Shown here piece by piece: positions 8,501 to 14,595 of a stretch of 17,054 nucleotides of DNA (position 1 is its first letter; the number at the start of each line of letters is the position of its first letter). The notes under the pieces are model-generated. The model had not been told where the DNA came from. It made no database searches and worked only from the letters and a program-made list of their open reading frames with translations. The stretch lies in assembly GCA_946539945.1 (NCBI GenBank), contig CAMNHX010000002.1:1-17054 (forward strand). The letters run 5' to 3'. A program made the translations under genes and the position numbers. Source of the stretch: an uncultured Desulfobulbus sp. (lineage in GTDB: Bacteria; Desulfobacterota; Desulfobulbia; Desulfobulbales; Desulfobulbaceae).

Positions 8501-9758
8501 TGTGGGCGATGAACCACTGGAAAGCCTGCACATTGTCGTTGCCGCTGGACTTGATGAAGTCAAACATACTCCGCTGGTTGGACTGGAAGGCGGTAGCGAT
8601 ATTTTTCAGCAGCAGGGCAGCCACGGGATGCAGGGGCAGAATTTTTCGCATCACCTCCGGGTCCTTGATGCCTGCTGCCTCCATGACCTTGCTGCGTACC
8701 GTGTCGACCCGGCTGTTCAGGTTTCCTGAAATCCGCGTCCATTCGTCTTGGGCGGGTTCTTTGATCTTGAGCGCATGACCGATGAGTTCAAAGGCAATGT
8801 TGTCTGGCAGGGAAATCTTTACCGGGTGGAAGCGGTCGCGAACCTTGGTCCAGGTGGTGTCTGCGGTGGTGAAGAGCTGCCCGGATTCGTGCGTCACCAC
8901 CACCAGATAAAAGGGTTTTGCACTGACCAGCTCGACCAGCTTCTGAAAGTCGGACAGGCTTTCCCGGTTGTTTTTGAAGTAGTCGGAAAACTCGTCCCAG
9001 AGAAAGACCACCTTGATGTTGTTTTGATCAATAATGTCGCTAATCCAGGCAATCAGGCGGTCTGCGTCAATGTTCAGGGCAGTGATACCCACCTTGTCCG
9101 CCAACCGGAACAGGTTGTCCATCAGGCTTTTGATCTCGCCGTCCCGACTACGCAGAGCGGTCAGAATCTCGTCTGCAGAGGACTGCGGGAAGAGCGCCGC
9201 CCATTCCGGTTCCTGCAAGAGTGAGTCCAGATAGGTCTTGTTGGCAGCGCTCTGTTCAATCCAGGCAATCACGCTGTCCTTGAGAGTGTTTTCGCCAGTG
9301 TACAGACCAGCCTTTTCCAGAGCGTCTTTCAGGGTATTCTGGATGGCCAGAAACAGGTCCCGGGGTGAGTTGATGGACCCGGAAGCGTAGCGATAGGCGG
9401 TCAAAACACCGCTTTGCCTGTGTCCAATCAGCTTTTCCAGCAAATCGGGCTTCTGTTTGAGTGCTTCGTATTTGTTCCAATAGGCCCGCAGTTCCTCTTC
9501 TGGCACTTCCAGTATTTTTTTCAAGGCATAGATGCACTGCGACTTTCCTGTTCCGTATGCGCCTTCCACCCAGAGCGTGCGCATTTCCTGTCGCGCCAGA
9601 ATGCGCTCCATGCTGGATAACATTTCGATGAAAGTGGAGTGCGGATAGGTGAAGGTCCAGAAATCCGGCCCTGCTGAACGGATGGTGAATTCGTTGACCT
9701 GTGGAAAGTAGTTTTCATCAATGTCAAAATAGGCACTGTACGGGTTAGAGTTAGACAT
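5565..9758 (-). CDS. brxC: BrxC/PglY-like P-loop ATPase of BREX type 4
   Basis: This 1397-aa ATPase has Walker A GAYGTGKS (66-73) close to the N-terminus and Walker B VVFLWDEF (250-257), with helical and wHTH-like stretches in the remaining thousand residues. Size, an N-terminal ATPase followed by a very long alpha-rich tail, and position between brxP and pglZ fit the BrxC/PglY proteins of BREX, and more exactly the DUF6079-like form of type 4. BrxC is a core subunit required for both modification and phage exclusion in studied systems. I chose the ATG at 9758, not the in-frame ATG 30 codons upstream. It has AGGAG about 7 bases before it, overlaps the brxP stop by only 8 nt, and the protein it starts (MSNSNPYSAYF) looks natural, whereas the extension is antisense-like. 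It overlaps pglZ by 8 nt. G+C is uniform at about 53% by eye. Confidence 0.87.
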   Translation of the reverse strand: MSNSNPYSAYFDIDENYFPQVNEFTIRSAGPDFWTFTYPHSTFIEMLSSMERILARQEMRTLWVEGAYGTGKSQCIYALKKILEVPEEELRAYWNKYEALKQKPDLLEKLIGHRQSGVLTAYRYASGSINSPRDLFLAIQNTLKDALEKAGLYTGENTLKDSVIAWIEQSAANKTYLDSLLQEPEWAALFPQSSADEILTALRSRDGEIKSLMDNLFRLADKVGITALNIDADRLIAWISDIIDQNNIKVVFLWDEFSDYFKNNRESLSDFQKLVELVSAKPFYLVVVTHESGQLFTTADTTWTKVRDRFHPVKISLPDNIAFELIGHALKIKEPAQDEWTRISGNLNSRVDTVRSKVMEAAGIKDPEVMRKILPLHPVAALLLKNIATAFQSNQRSMFDFIKSSGNDNVQAFQWFIAHNSPASAHPFLTVDLLWNFFYDRGKDNLSSDIRLILDTFPQQQDLREDEKTVLKAILIMQAIDLRLGGIIDLFKATDQYLSYVFQGIPDLEGSRAGHLARGLKEKGILVSRPISGNRQAYAAAVLAGDQIKIDKYKQDVRLSSSTAKLVTEGGLASVLALPPALRLRFETEAGSGKITAVTDSDFTKNINILRDKAADWRFQAVLAFARDNNEAAGLREKIREAVRKEEYRNIVFIDALSTPIGEEALEQYVEYSAMSMYYQGSNNQASAENSAKAKQVLEQDWKNRIYNGSFIVSSFDNQEGEKVGNAQGVASILQVIVRKRFPLVFDFARGLTEAQFKPSSLKQSAKAGIVQKSSGVVVGLEKHLLPTVWTLAEPDYWTNPSPASADIAKIKSALDAHIQKAFQEEGQITTSAIYDLLEGQFGFAPCNLSAFLAGFLLKEYSSDPYRYSDSSGAHEPMTPDKLAEMLGDYINPAKRARLKTTALVRMTPDEMAFYELTEKVWDIPAQNCTSADQAARAIGKKMKEWGLPIWCLEGIDEGGCFDIVQRYIELGRSSGQEAHRRAVELGRIAVIKPNLATCLRELLGKEQCQRGMRDFLRHFEGGRILQLAAEIGAESSVLNDIRSLFDVEHANLWDREIGENEIRKLLTDYGFAKTSQDLLNASASSREAACKAWQERLNLFRISCDALKQRQPELGKVLDGLLKVYRRENLLPEQWQYLHQDLVTQGAALKAILDGESTLFAKLYAPYLEELGAEEIEAVKNDLPHGLFALSATDCNACVKSKAEEFKKNQLKSKLFRLWRDKTNTRTPEEWSQRYRTPILCCVADEEYEQAQTTFEILNKNWGAAETDIQAGLRFLEQTKLFEVIQDETRRDALFSDAVLQDYALLLTDLNTVRDRLETVVDVSVYDWDRNPHIRKKVQQLAEAEYQAGGSDRVLRKIEEMGDAQLKRYLKALVSGNIQVGLAILAEQTGGEQDDA

Positions 9759-10518
9759 GGGCAGTCTCCTGGAACAGGGCAAGAACGTCTTGGGAGTTTT
9801 TATCTTCAGCCAAGGTAATTTTTTCCAAATCGTGGGTGAAGGATGCAATGATGAAGTCAGAATATCGAGCTGACAGCCCTAGAAGCATCGGAATAACGTC
9901 TTCACGGGACAGACCGAAAATACGTGTTGGAGTGATGCCGTCGCGCTCTATGCTATCATTCATCAGAGTTGCCAGAGTAAACTCCTTGTAATTATTGCAC
10001 TTCTCCGCAAATTTGAAGAGACCATAAAGAAAAACACGCGGATCTGTGATGGAACATTTTGTTCTGACAAGTTCATCTTTATCAGTTACATAACCAAAAT
10101 GTAAAACTGTTCCGAGTGGAGTTAATGAAATACGTTTATATGCTTTGAATATAGATTTAGCATCTTTTGGTTTAACTTCAACTGAAGTAAGCATATCTTC
10201 AACAGCTTTACGAGAATACATTTTATTTATTTCAAAATTATTGATATACCATTGTATTTGTGGATTTTCACAACTCAAATTTATCAGTATAAGTCCTTGA
10301 GATGTATCAGTATCCCATCCAATCTGTGATACCAATTCAGCAAATCGTGTAAAATGGTTTTTTTCATTCAATGAAGCATCTTTCAGGAATCTTCTGAACA
10401 TATCGAACATCATAGGCCCAAGATTATGTTCAGTAAAAAAGGATTCTTTCAATTCAAAAAATGAATGAAGCCATTCTATCTTTGGTGCATGATCAGCAAA
10501 TGAATTCAGACTCTTCAT
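9751..10518 (-). CDS. Candidate internal gene: free DUF4007-like protein (255 aa) in frame inside brxP
   Basis: Codon 526 of brxP is an ATG (10516-10518) preceded, after 7 bases, by an ideal Shine-Dalgarno formed by the codons CAA GGA GGA GGA. Translation from here would give a 255-aa protein starting MKSLNSFADHAP, with exactly the DUF4007-like region and none of the Fe-S or PP-loop parts. DUF4007 proteins are commonly separate genes of this size beside DndC-like PAPS reductases. Either two former genes fused by loss of a stop codon, or both a long and a short product are made. The ribosome site and frame are seen directly. The use of this start is inferred. Confidence 0.5.
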   Translation of the reverse strand: MKSLNSFADHAPKIEWLHSFFELKESFFTEHNLGPMMFDMFRRFLKDASLNEKNHFTRFAELVSQIGWDTDTSQGLILINLSCENPQIQWYINNFEINKMYSRKAVEDMLTSVEVKPKDAKSIFKAYKRISLTPLGTVLHFGYVTDKDELVRTKCSITDPRVFLYGLFKFAEKCNNYKEFTLATLMNDSIERDGITPTRIFGLSREDVIPMLLGLSARYSDFIIASFTHDLEKITLAEDKNSQDVLALFQETAHV

Positions 10519-12093
10519 CGATTTTCCTCCTCCTTGTGGATGCCGAAGTGAGTGAAATAACAGGCAACCGCCATCGATAGCGTGACATTCGTGACATTGT
10601 ACACAGTTCTTGATTTTCACTTTTCCATCTGAAAAACTTATAAACCCATTTCTGCAATTTGTTTCGCAAACCCTGCATCCGGTACAATATGCAGATTTTC
10701 TGAAAACTTGCCGGAAAAGTTTTGAAAATTCAGGATATTTCTTAAGTATTGTTTCTTTTATTTGGACAATATACCCTTTCTCTGTATCATTAACTGTAAA
10801 TTGTATATTATCATTTTCATATTGAATATAATATATATTTCCATATTCATATATATATCCAATTGTTTTTATCCACTCTTTCCATTCAGATTTTGGTTTT
10901 ATTACGCTAATAATAAGATTTCCTTCTTTTGATGATTCTGTACATAAAAAATCATTTTTCAATAATTCTCTTCCGTTTTTTCTGGCATTCCATCCTCCAT
11001 TGATAACATAAGATTCTTTTTTTTCTTTACTGTTTGCGCTATATGTTGACTGAATTATATGTATGAACACATCAATTTCTTGTTGGTAACTACTTCTTCT
11101 AAAAAAATCACTTATTCCACCAGACATAGGACAAAATAAACATCCAGCTCTTGCATTTCCTTTTTTATATGTATTATTTATATATATGTTATATTTATAC
11201 ATATATAACCAGATTTCAGCGGAAGTCCAATCAAGTATTGCATTATAACTGTATTGTCCCTTTTGCTTTTTTCCATAGTTTTCAAATGTATAATTAGATC
11301 TTTGTACACTTTCTTGGGATCTTATTCCTACAAAATCCAAACCAGTAAAGTTGCTTTTCTCTGTTATCCCCCTTAACTTAAGAGTTTGCGGGGCGCTCTT
11401 ATGTACAGAACAGCACCAACGCAAGACCCGTGAAGGAGGTCCAAAGAGATTCCACGACTCTTGCGGATCGAGATGGGATTTGGCGATATAAAAGGCAATG
11501 TTTTCTTCCTGACACTGCGCCTGCGTTCTGCGCACAACCTCGTATGTGTCCGGGAACTCCATGCCAGTGTCCCCGAAAATCACCACAAAACTGCCCTTGG
11601 GCAAAGCCTTTTTCACCAAATCCAGCAACACACAACTGTCCTTGCCGCCAGAAAAAGCAACGTGAAAACAGTCCACCCGTTTTTTGTACTTGGTATAGGT
11701 AGCCACAATCCGCTTGACTGTGACCTGCTCGATAACGTCCAAGACTTCCCGGTTGGCTGCCACCATGGCCGGAATGTCCACCGGGCGAAGCACCTTGCCG
11801 GGCGGCTCCGGCATGACCGGCTGTCCGCTTTCGTCTTCGGGAATGATGATCTCTGGCGCGGTAAAGGCGTTGCCTCCCTTGAGTTTGGCAACCAGAAGCC
11901 CGCGATAGAAATACTGGTTGGCTTCAGCCCACATATAGGGAGCTTCGCTTTGCCTGTCATAGGTCCAGTATTTGTCAAATCCCAGAAGCTCCAGTTCAGG
12001 TGCGTACACTGGCCGGGGTTCGCGGGAGAAGTTGGTAGGAGAAAAGTTGAGAAGTAGCCCTCCAGTTGCAGGATCATAAGTATAGGAATACAT
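9751..12093 (-). CDS. brxP: BrxP, PAPS-reductase/DndC-like enzyme with dicluster ferredoxin motif and DUF4007-like C-terminus
   Basis: In this 780-aa protein the PP-loop SGGKDS (148-153) marks the PAPS-reductase/ATP-pyrophosphatase superfamily that includes DndC, the DNA phosphorothioation enzyme. RWCCSVHK (C227, C228) and GCLFCP (C318, C321) are plausible ligands of a catalytic Fe-S cluster. Residues 470-510 hold two ferredoxin-type sets: C470/473/476/480 and C497/500/503/510. From residue 526 the sequence resembles DUF4007, with FGLSREDV near 726-733. In BREX type 4 this gene stands where other types have the methyltransferase PglX, so it probably makes the sulfur-based self mark; a cysteine desulfurase must come from elsewhere. 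The ATG at 12093 is one base after the upstream stop, behind GAAAGGG. The middle of the gene is strikingly A+T-rich, and a strong internal start precedes the DUF4007 part. Confidence 0.87.
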   Translation of the reverse strand: MYSYTYDPATGGLLLNFSPTNFSREPRPVYAPELELLGFDKYWTYDRQSEAPYMWAEANQYFYRGLLVAKLKGGNAFTAPEIIIPEDESGQPVMPEPPGKVLRPVDIPAMVAANREVLDVIEQVTVKRIVATYTKYKKRVDCFHVAFSGGKDSCVLLDLVKKALPKGSFVVIFGDTGMEFPDTYEVVRRTQAQCQEENIAFYIAKSHLDPQESWNLFGPPSRVLRWCCSVHKSAPQTLKLRGITEKSNFTGLDFVGIRSQESVQRSNYTFENYGKKQKGQYSYNAILDWTSAEIWLYMYKYNIYINNTYKKGNARAGCLFCPMSGGISDFFRRSSYQQEIDVFIHIIQSTYSANSKEKKESYVINGGWNARKNGRELLKNDFLCTESSKEGNLIISVIKPKSEWKEWIKTIGYIYEYGNIYYIQYENDNIQFTVNDTEKGYIVQIKETILKKYPEFSKLFRQVFRKSAYCTGCRVCETNCRNGFISFSDGKVKIKNCVQCHECHAIDGGCLLFHSLRHPQGGGKSMKSLNSFADHAPKIEWLHSFFELKESFFTEHNLGPMMFDMFRRFLKDASLNEKNHFTRFAELVSQIGWDTDTSQGLILINLSCENPQIQWYINNFEINKMYSRKAVEDMLTSVEVKPKDAKSIFKAYKRISLTPLGTVLHFGYVTDKDELVRTKCSITDPRVFLYGLFKFAEKCNNYKEFTLATLMNDSIERDGITPTRIFGLSREDVIPMLLGLSARYSDFIIASFTHDLEKITLAEDKNSQDVLALFQETAHV
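10030..11390. other. A+T-rich mosaic segment inside brxP
   Basis: Composition changes abruptly inside the gene. The 60 bases from 11821 contain 34 G/C, but the 60 bases from 10801 and from 11161 contain only 9 each, and long AT alternations occur. The right border near 11390 is sharp; the left border is more gradual and is interrupted by a moderate patch around 10500-10600. The segment encodes roughly residues 235-690, including the half of the PP-loop domain after the first catalytic cysteines, the Fe-S region and the start of DUF4007. The frame remains open throughout. Confidence 0.7.
10526..10535 (-). promoter_or_regulatory. Internal Shine-Dalgarno site within brxP
   Basis: The mRNA-sense sequence AAGGAGGAGG lies 7 bases before the in-frame ATG at 10518. 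It is the strongest ribosome-binding match in the operon, better than the one in front of full-length brxP. It translates as QGGG at the junction between the ferredoxin and DUF4007 parts, where a Gly-rich linker would also be tolerated, so its codons may serve both purposes. Confidence 0.6.
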
Positions 12094-12094
12094 A

Positions 12095-13933
12095 TCAATT
12101 CTGCCCTTTCTGAAGAAGTCTCGCCGCGCTCACAATCTCCTTAATTTTTGCGGATTTCCTAGCGATATATCCCTGATTTGTCAGAAATTCTCCTATCTCT
12201 TTTTCCGTAATTTTGACACCTGCCTGCAAGACAGCATCCACCAGAATACTGACATAAGACTGGTGACGTTTGTTGGATATAATTGCACCGCAGTTACTTG
12301 AATTTATTGTGAAGGTATCAAAGTGAAATGCCTCACTGAAGCGACGGCAGTACGTTTCCAGAACAAACAGATTCCACGTCTGTCCACAGTCAGGAAAAGC
12401 CGCAAAAGTTGTGAAAGTCTGTATTGGTGCAAAATCTTCAGTGATAAAATTGGCGATAACCCTGTCCGTTTCAGGAATGTCAAAATGAAAAAGGCTTTCT
12501 GAAACAAAGATGTCCTTGCCAGTACGGACCATTGCCGCGTTGCCCACTTCCATAATCATTTGCGCGGCAGGCTTGCTTCCAGTCAGTTCTTCTGCAAAAC
12601 CATTCAGTTCATCAAGAGAGCAATGTTCCTGGGTACGGCAATATTTTTCCATAATCACCCGCACATTCAGGACTTCACCCTTGCGCATGACAATTTTCCC
12701 TTTCCGGTCAAATGCCAAGGACAAACAGAGATTAAAAACAGCATTCTGCAAACCTGCTTCAGACAACTCATAGTTGCTTTCTGAAAGATCATCAAGAGAT
12801 AAATCTGCCAAGGAAGCATAGCCATCTTCTGTGCATTTTTTCAGAACTTCATCATATATTCTTGTCTTTTCTTCCTCTTCAATATGTACGTTTCTCAAGT
12901 TGGCATAGGTTTCCGTACCGTTGGAAACAAAATTTGCACTCTGTACCAGAGCATTTTTAATTCTATCAAGAGGAATATAGGGGAGTCTTTCAGAAAGTTG
13001 TTGGTATGTGAGCAGAACATTATCTCCCCATACCCGGATCAATTCATCTTCAATAGCAACAGGGATATTTCCTTGAATAGAGCCGAAATATGTTGCGGTA
13101 AAGACAAGAGTGCTGAATTTTTCCTGTAACAGCGTTTTCAGCATTTCTGATGAAATAACGCAGTGTTCATAAAGCCAAGTATAGTGACTTTCATAAAATT
13201 GTTCGTAAAAGATAATCTGTGCGCCATTGGCAAAGTATTGGCTGACCAATTCATAAATATGTTGAATTGTCTCATCTGAAACTGGATACACCTTTTGATG
13301 AAAAACAGGACCACAGGAGCAAATGCACTGGGTGAGGGTTTTGTCTGTGATTTTTTCGTTTATTGGTTTACCAATATCCTGAAAGGTAAATTCTCTGAAT
13401 CGTACCAATTCAATATCATCGTTTAGTCTGAATCCATTTGTGAAGTGCTTATACAGAACAGATCTTAAAATTTTTCGAACTTCATCAGGAATTTTTATTT
13501 TATTCTGTGCTTGTAAGGGCAACATTTCTTGATGAGGAACTGGAGAAGAAGAGGAAAATTTGTTTTCTGGAACAGTGCTTCCTGCGTTTCCTGTTTGCAA
13601 GAACTGCAAATAACGCAAAAAACACTTCATTCCAGAATCAAATGCACTTCCGGTTTTTGATTTTGCTTGTAGGTAATTTGGCGCGGTCTTCAGAATTGCC
13701 CAGTATTGGTTCAATTCTTCCGGGGTTTGGCAGGAGAAAATACTTTTGCTGGTCAGTTCAGGGGGGAGATCCAGCTTGGCAGGCATGGTACGAAGCGCCC
13801 ACATATAACTTCGAGCAACGTGTTCCAGATACAGCGTGCCGCGAGCGTTCGGTTGCGTGACCAGCCAGGCAACAACGCTTTCCGGGGAAATCGGCGGGCG
13901 CGAGGCTTCCTGTGGCCGGGCATCGGGCGACAT
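12095..13933 (-). CDS. Unrecognised 612-aa protein, first gene of the BREX operon
   Basis: I cannot assign a function. Residues about 18-115 form a helical block ending in KCFLRYLQFL. It resembles the N-terminal core-binding/SAM-like domain seen in some restriction-associated proteins. After a polar linker (about 116-145), the rest is alpha-rich with repeated short helix-turn-helix-like units, for example around 305-335, 437-475 and 565-600. There are conserved-looking cysteines in ICSCG (204-208) and in PDCGQTWNLFVLETYC (514-529). No catalytic motif, signal peptide or membrane segment is evident. A nucleic-acid-binding or regulatory role is a guess. The frame is open 105 codons further upstream, but I chose ATG 13933 because AAGGAG lies 7 bases before it and the upstream extension looks non-coding. 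The stop is one base before the brxP ATG, so the two are surely co-translated. Most of the gene is A+T-richer than its first 250 bases. Confidence 0.8.
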   Translation of the reverse strand: MSPDARPQEASRPPISPESVVAWLVTQPNARGTLYLEHVARSYMWALRTMPAKLDLPPELTSKSIFSCQTPEELNQYWAILKTAPNYLQAKSKTGSAFDSGMKCFLRYLQFLQTGNAGSTVPENKFSSSSPVPHQEMLPLQAQNKIKIPDEVRKILRSVLYKHFTNGFRLNDDIELVRFREFTFQDIGKPINEKITDKTLTQCICSCGPVFHQKVYPVSDETIQHIYELVSQYFANGAQIIFYEQFYESHYTWLYEHCVISSEMLKTLLQEKFSTLVFTATYFGSIQGNIPVAIEDELIRVWGDNVLLTYQQLSERLPYIPLDRIKNALVQSANFVSNGTETYANLRNVHIEEEEKTRIYDEVLKKCTEDGYASLADLSLDDLSESNYELSEAGLQNAVFNLCLSLAFDRKGKIVMRKGEVLNVRVIMEKYCRTQEHCSLDELNGFAEELTGSKPAAQMIMEVGNAAMVRTGKDIFVSESLFHFDIPETDRVIANFITEDFAPIQTFTTFAAFPDCGQTWNLFVLETYCRRFSEAFHFDTFTINSSNCGAIISNKRHQSYVSILVDAVLQAGVKITEKEIGEFLTNQGYIARKSAKIKEIVSAARLLQKGQN

Positions 13934-13940
13934 TGTGAGA

Positions 13941-13946
13941 CTCCTT
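13941..13946 (-). promoter_or_regulatory. Ribosome binding site that fixes the start of the first operon gene
   Basis: AAGGAG on the minus strand lies 7 bases before the ATG at 13933. No comparable site precedes the in-frame ATG at 14248, which is why the shorter 612-aa product is annotated. Confidence 0.75.
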
Positions 13947-14025
13947 GAAAAAGGCGAGAACGCCGTTTTGGCAAACGGATGACGACAAAACTGGTTTCCA
14001 TACCATAAGCAGAAGGGAAATGGAA

Positions 14026-14120
14026 GGGAACCTTGCAAAATAGCCGACAAGCTGAATTGCCGATTTTCCTCAACTTTACCTGCAAGGATGAACGCGGATT
14101 TTGAATTTTTCAAGGTTCCC
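14026..14120. repeat. Widely spaced 16-bp inverted repeat upstream of the BREX operon
   Basis: GGGAACCTTGCAAAAT (14026-14041) and the reverse complement of GGGAACCTTGAAAAAT (14105-14120) match at 15 of 16 positions. They are separated by 63 bp. The pair lies 93-187 bases upstream of the operon's first start codon, in a stretch without a gene. It could be a pair of operator half-sites allowing looping, or the base of a long stem in the leader RNA. I saw no clear -35/-10 pair nearby to decide between these. Confidence 0.55.
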
Positions 14121-14199
14121 GGAAGCGTGATGGCATCCAGTGCGGTTCCGCTTTCGTTTTTTATGTCATGGTAAACGTCAGAAAAAGTTGTACATTTTG

Positions 14200-14215
14200 A
14201 GCCGTGTTGACGGCT
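14200..14215. repeat. Small perfect hairpin
   Basis: AGCCGT-GTTG-ACGGCT is a 6-bp perfect stem with a 4-base loop. On neither strand is it followed by a convincing U-tract, so it is not an obvious terminator. It lies between the dispersed repeat and the spaced inverted repeat, in the presumed promoter and leader region of the operon. Confidence 0.4.
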
Positions 14216-14299
14216 GTTTGGCTCTGCGTGATTCAGGAAGATACGCACAGTCTATGTCAAAAAATTATGACGTTCACTACCGTGCTGATGCCCTGAAAA

Positions 14300-14449
14300 G
14301 TCATTTTGAGCGCGTCAGCGCAAAGAATCTCCAGATTTTGGCGGGAGATGGGCTTTTACCGTGCTTCGCACTGAAATATTTTTACCGTGCTTCGCACTGA
14401 AATACTTTTACCGTGCTTCGCACTGAAAAGTCGCTTCGTTCAGCATGAC
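14300..14449. repeat. Dispersed intergenic repeat, copy X
   Basis: This copy is bounded by GTCATTTTGAG (14300-14310) and the inverted counterpart TTCAGCATGAC (14439-14449), the same ends as in the copy at 1459-1588. The region after GGCGGGAGATGGGCTTTTACC resembles 1392-1413 in copy L1. An A-rich tail similar to that of the other copies (about 14465-14488) follows. It differs from the other copies by containing three tandem hairpin units. No coding sequence is visible. Confidence 0.6.
14354..14431. repeat. Three tandem 26-bp hairpin units
   Basis: The units at 14354-14379, 14380-14405 and 14406-14431 are identical for their first 23-24 bases (TTTTACCGTGCTTCGCACTG and following A's). Each contains the palindrome GTGC-TTC-GCAC. 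There is no spacer variation, so this is not a CRISPR array. It looks like local expansion of one arm of the surrounding dispersed repeat. Confidence 0.85.
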
Positions 14450-14546
14450 GGCCAAAGGGAAAGTAAAAAATGAAAACAGAAACGCTGTATTGTAAAACCT
14501 ATGAGACAACAGTACTTTTTGTAAGGTATATCCATCAATCAAACAC

Positions 14547-14579
14547 AAAAGGAGCCGGGGAAATCCCCGACTCCTTTTT
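14547..14579 (-). terminator. Rho-independent terminator, probably bidirectional
   Basis: GGAGCCGGGG-AAAT-CCCCGACTCC (14551-14574) forms a 10-bp stem with one C-A mismatch. On the minus strand it is followed by TTTTGTGTTT; on the plus strand by TTTTT. It lies about 220 bp past the stop of the acidic repeat protein and so most likely ends that transcript and insulates the BREX operon from upstream read-through. Confidence 0.8.
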
Positions 14580-14595
14580 CATACCTCTTTCTCTT

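Noticed and set aside
9759..9848. 30-codon N-terminal extension of BrxC
   Set aside because: It lies wholly inside the brxP 3' end, has atypical residues, and the ATG at 9758 has a good Shine-Dalgarno.
13934..14248. Upstream in-frame extension giving a 717-aa first gene
   Set aside because: It has no ribosome site, unlike the ATG at 13933 with AAGGAG. The extension reads like translated non-coding DNA and includes the inverted repeat at 14026-14120.
14232..14269. TTGACA at 14255-14260 and CATAAT at 14264-14269 (minus strand) as the BREX promoter
   Set aside because: The hexamers are in the wrong order and overlap. TTGACA has no acceptable -10 at 16-18 bp, and CATAAT has no -35. The operon promoter remains unidentified.
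14354..14431. CRISPR array
   Set aside because: The units are directly adjacent with no unique spacers, and no cas gene is present.
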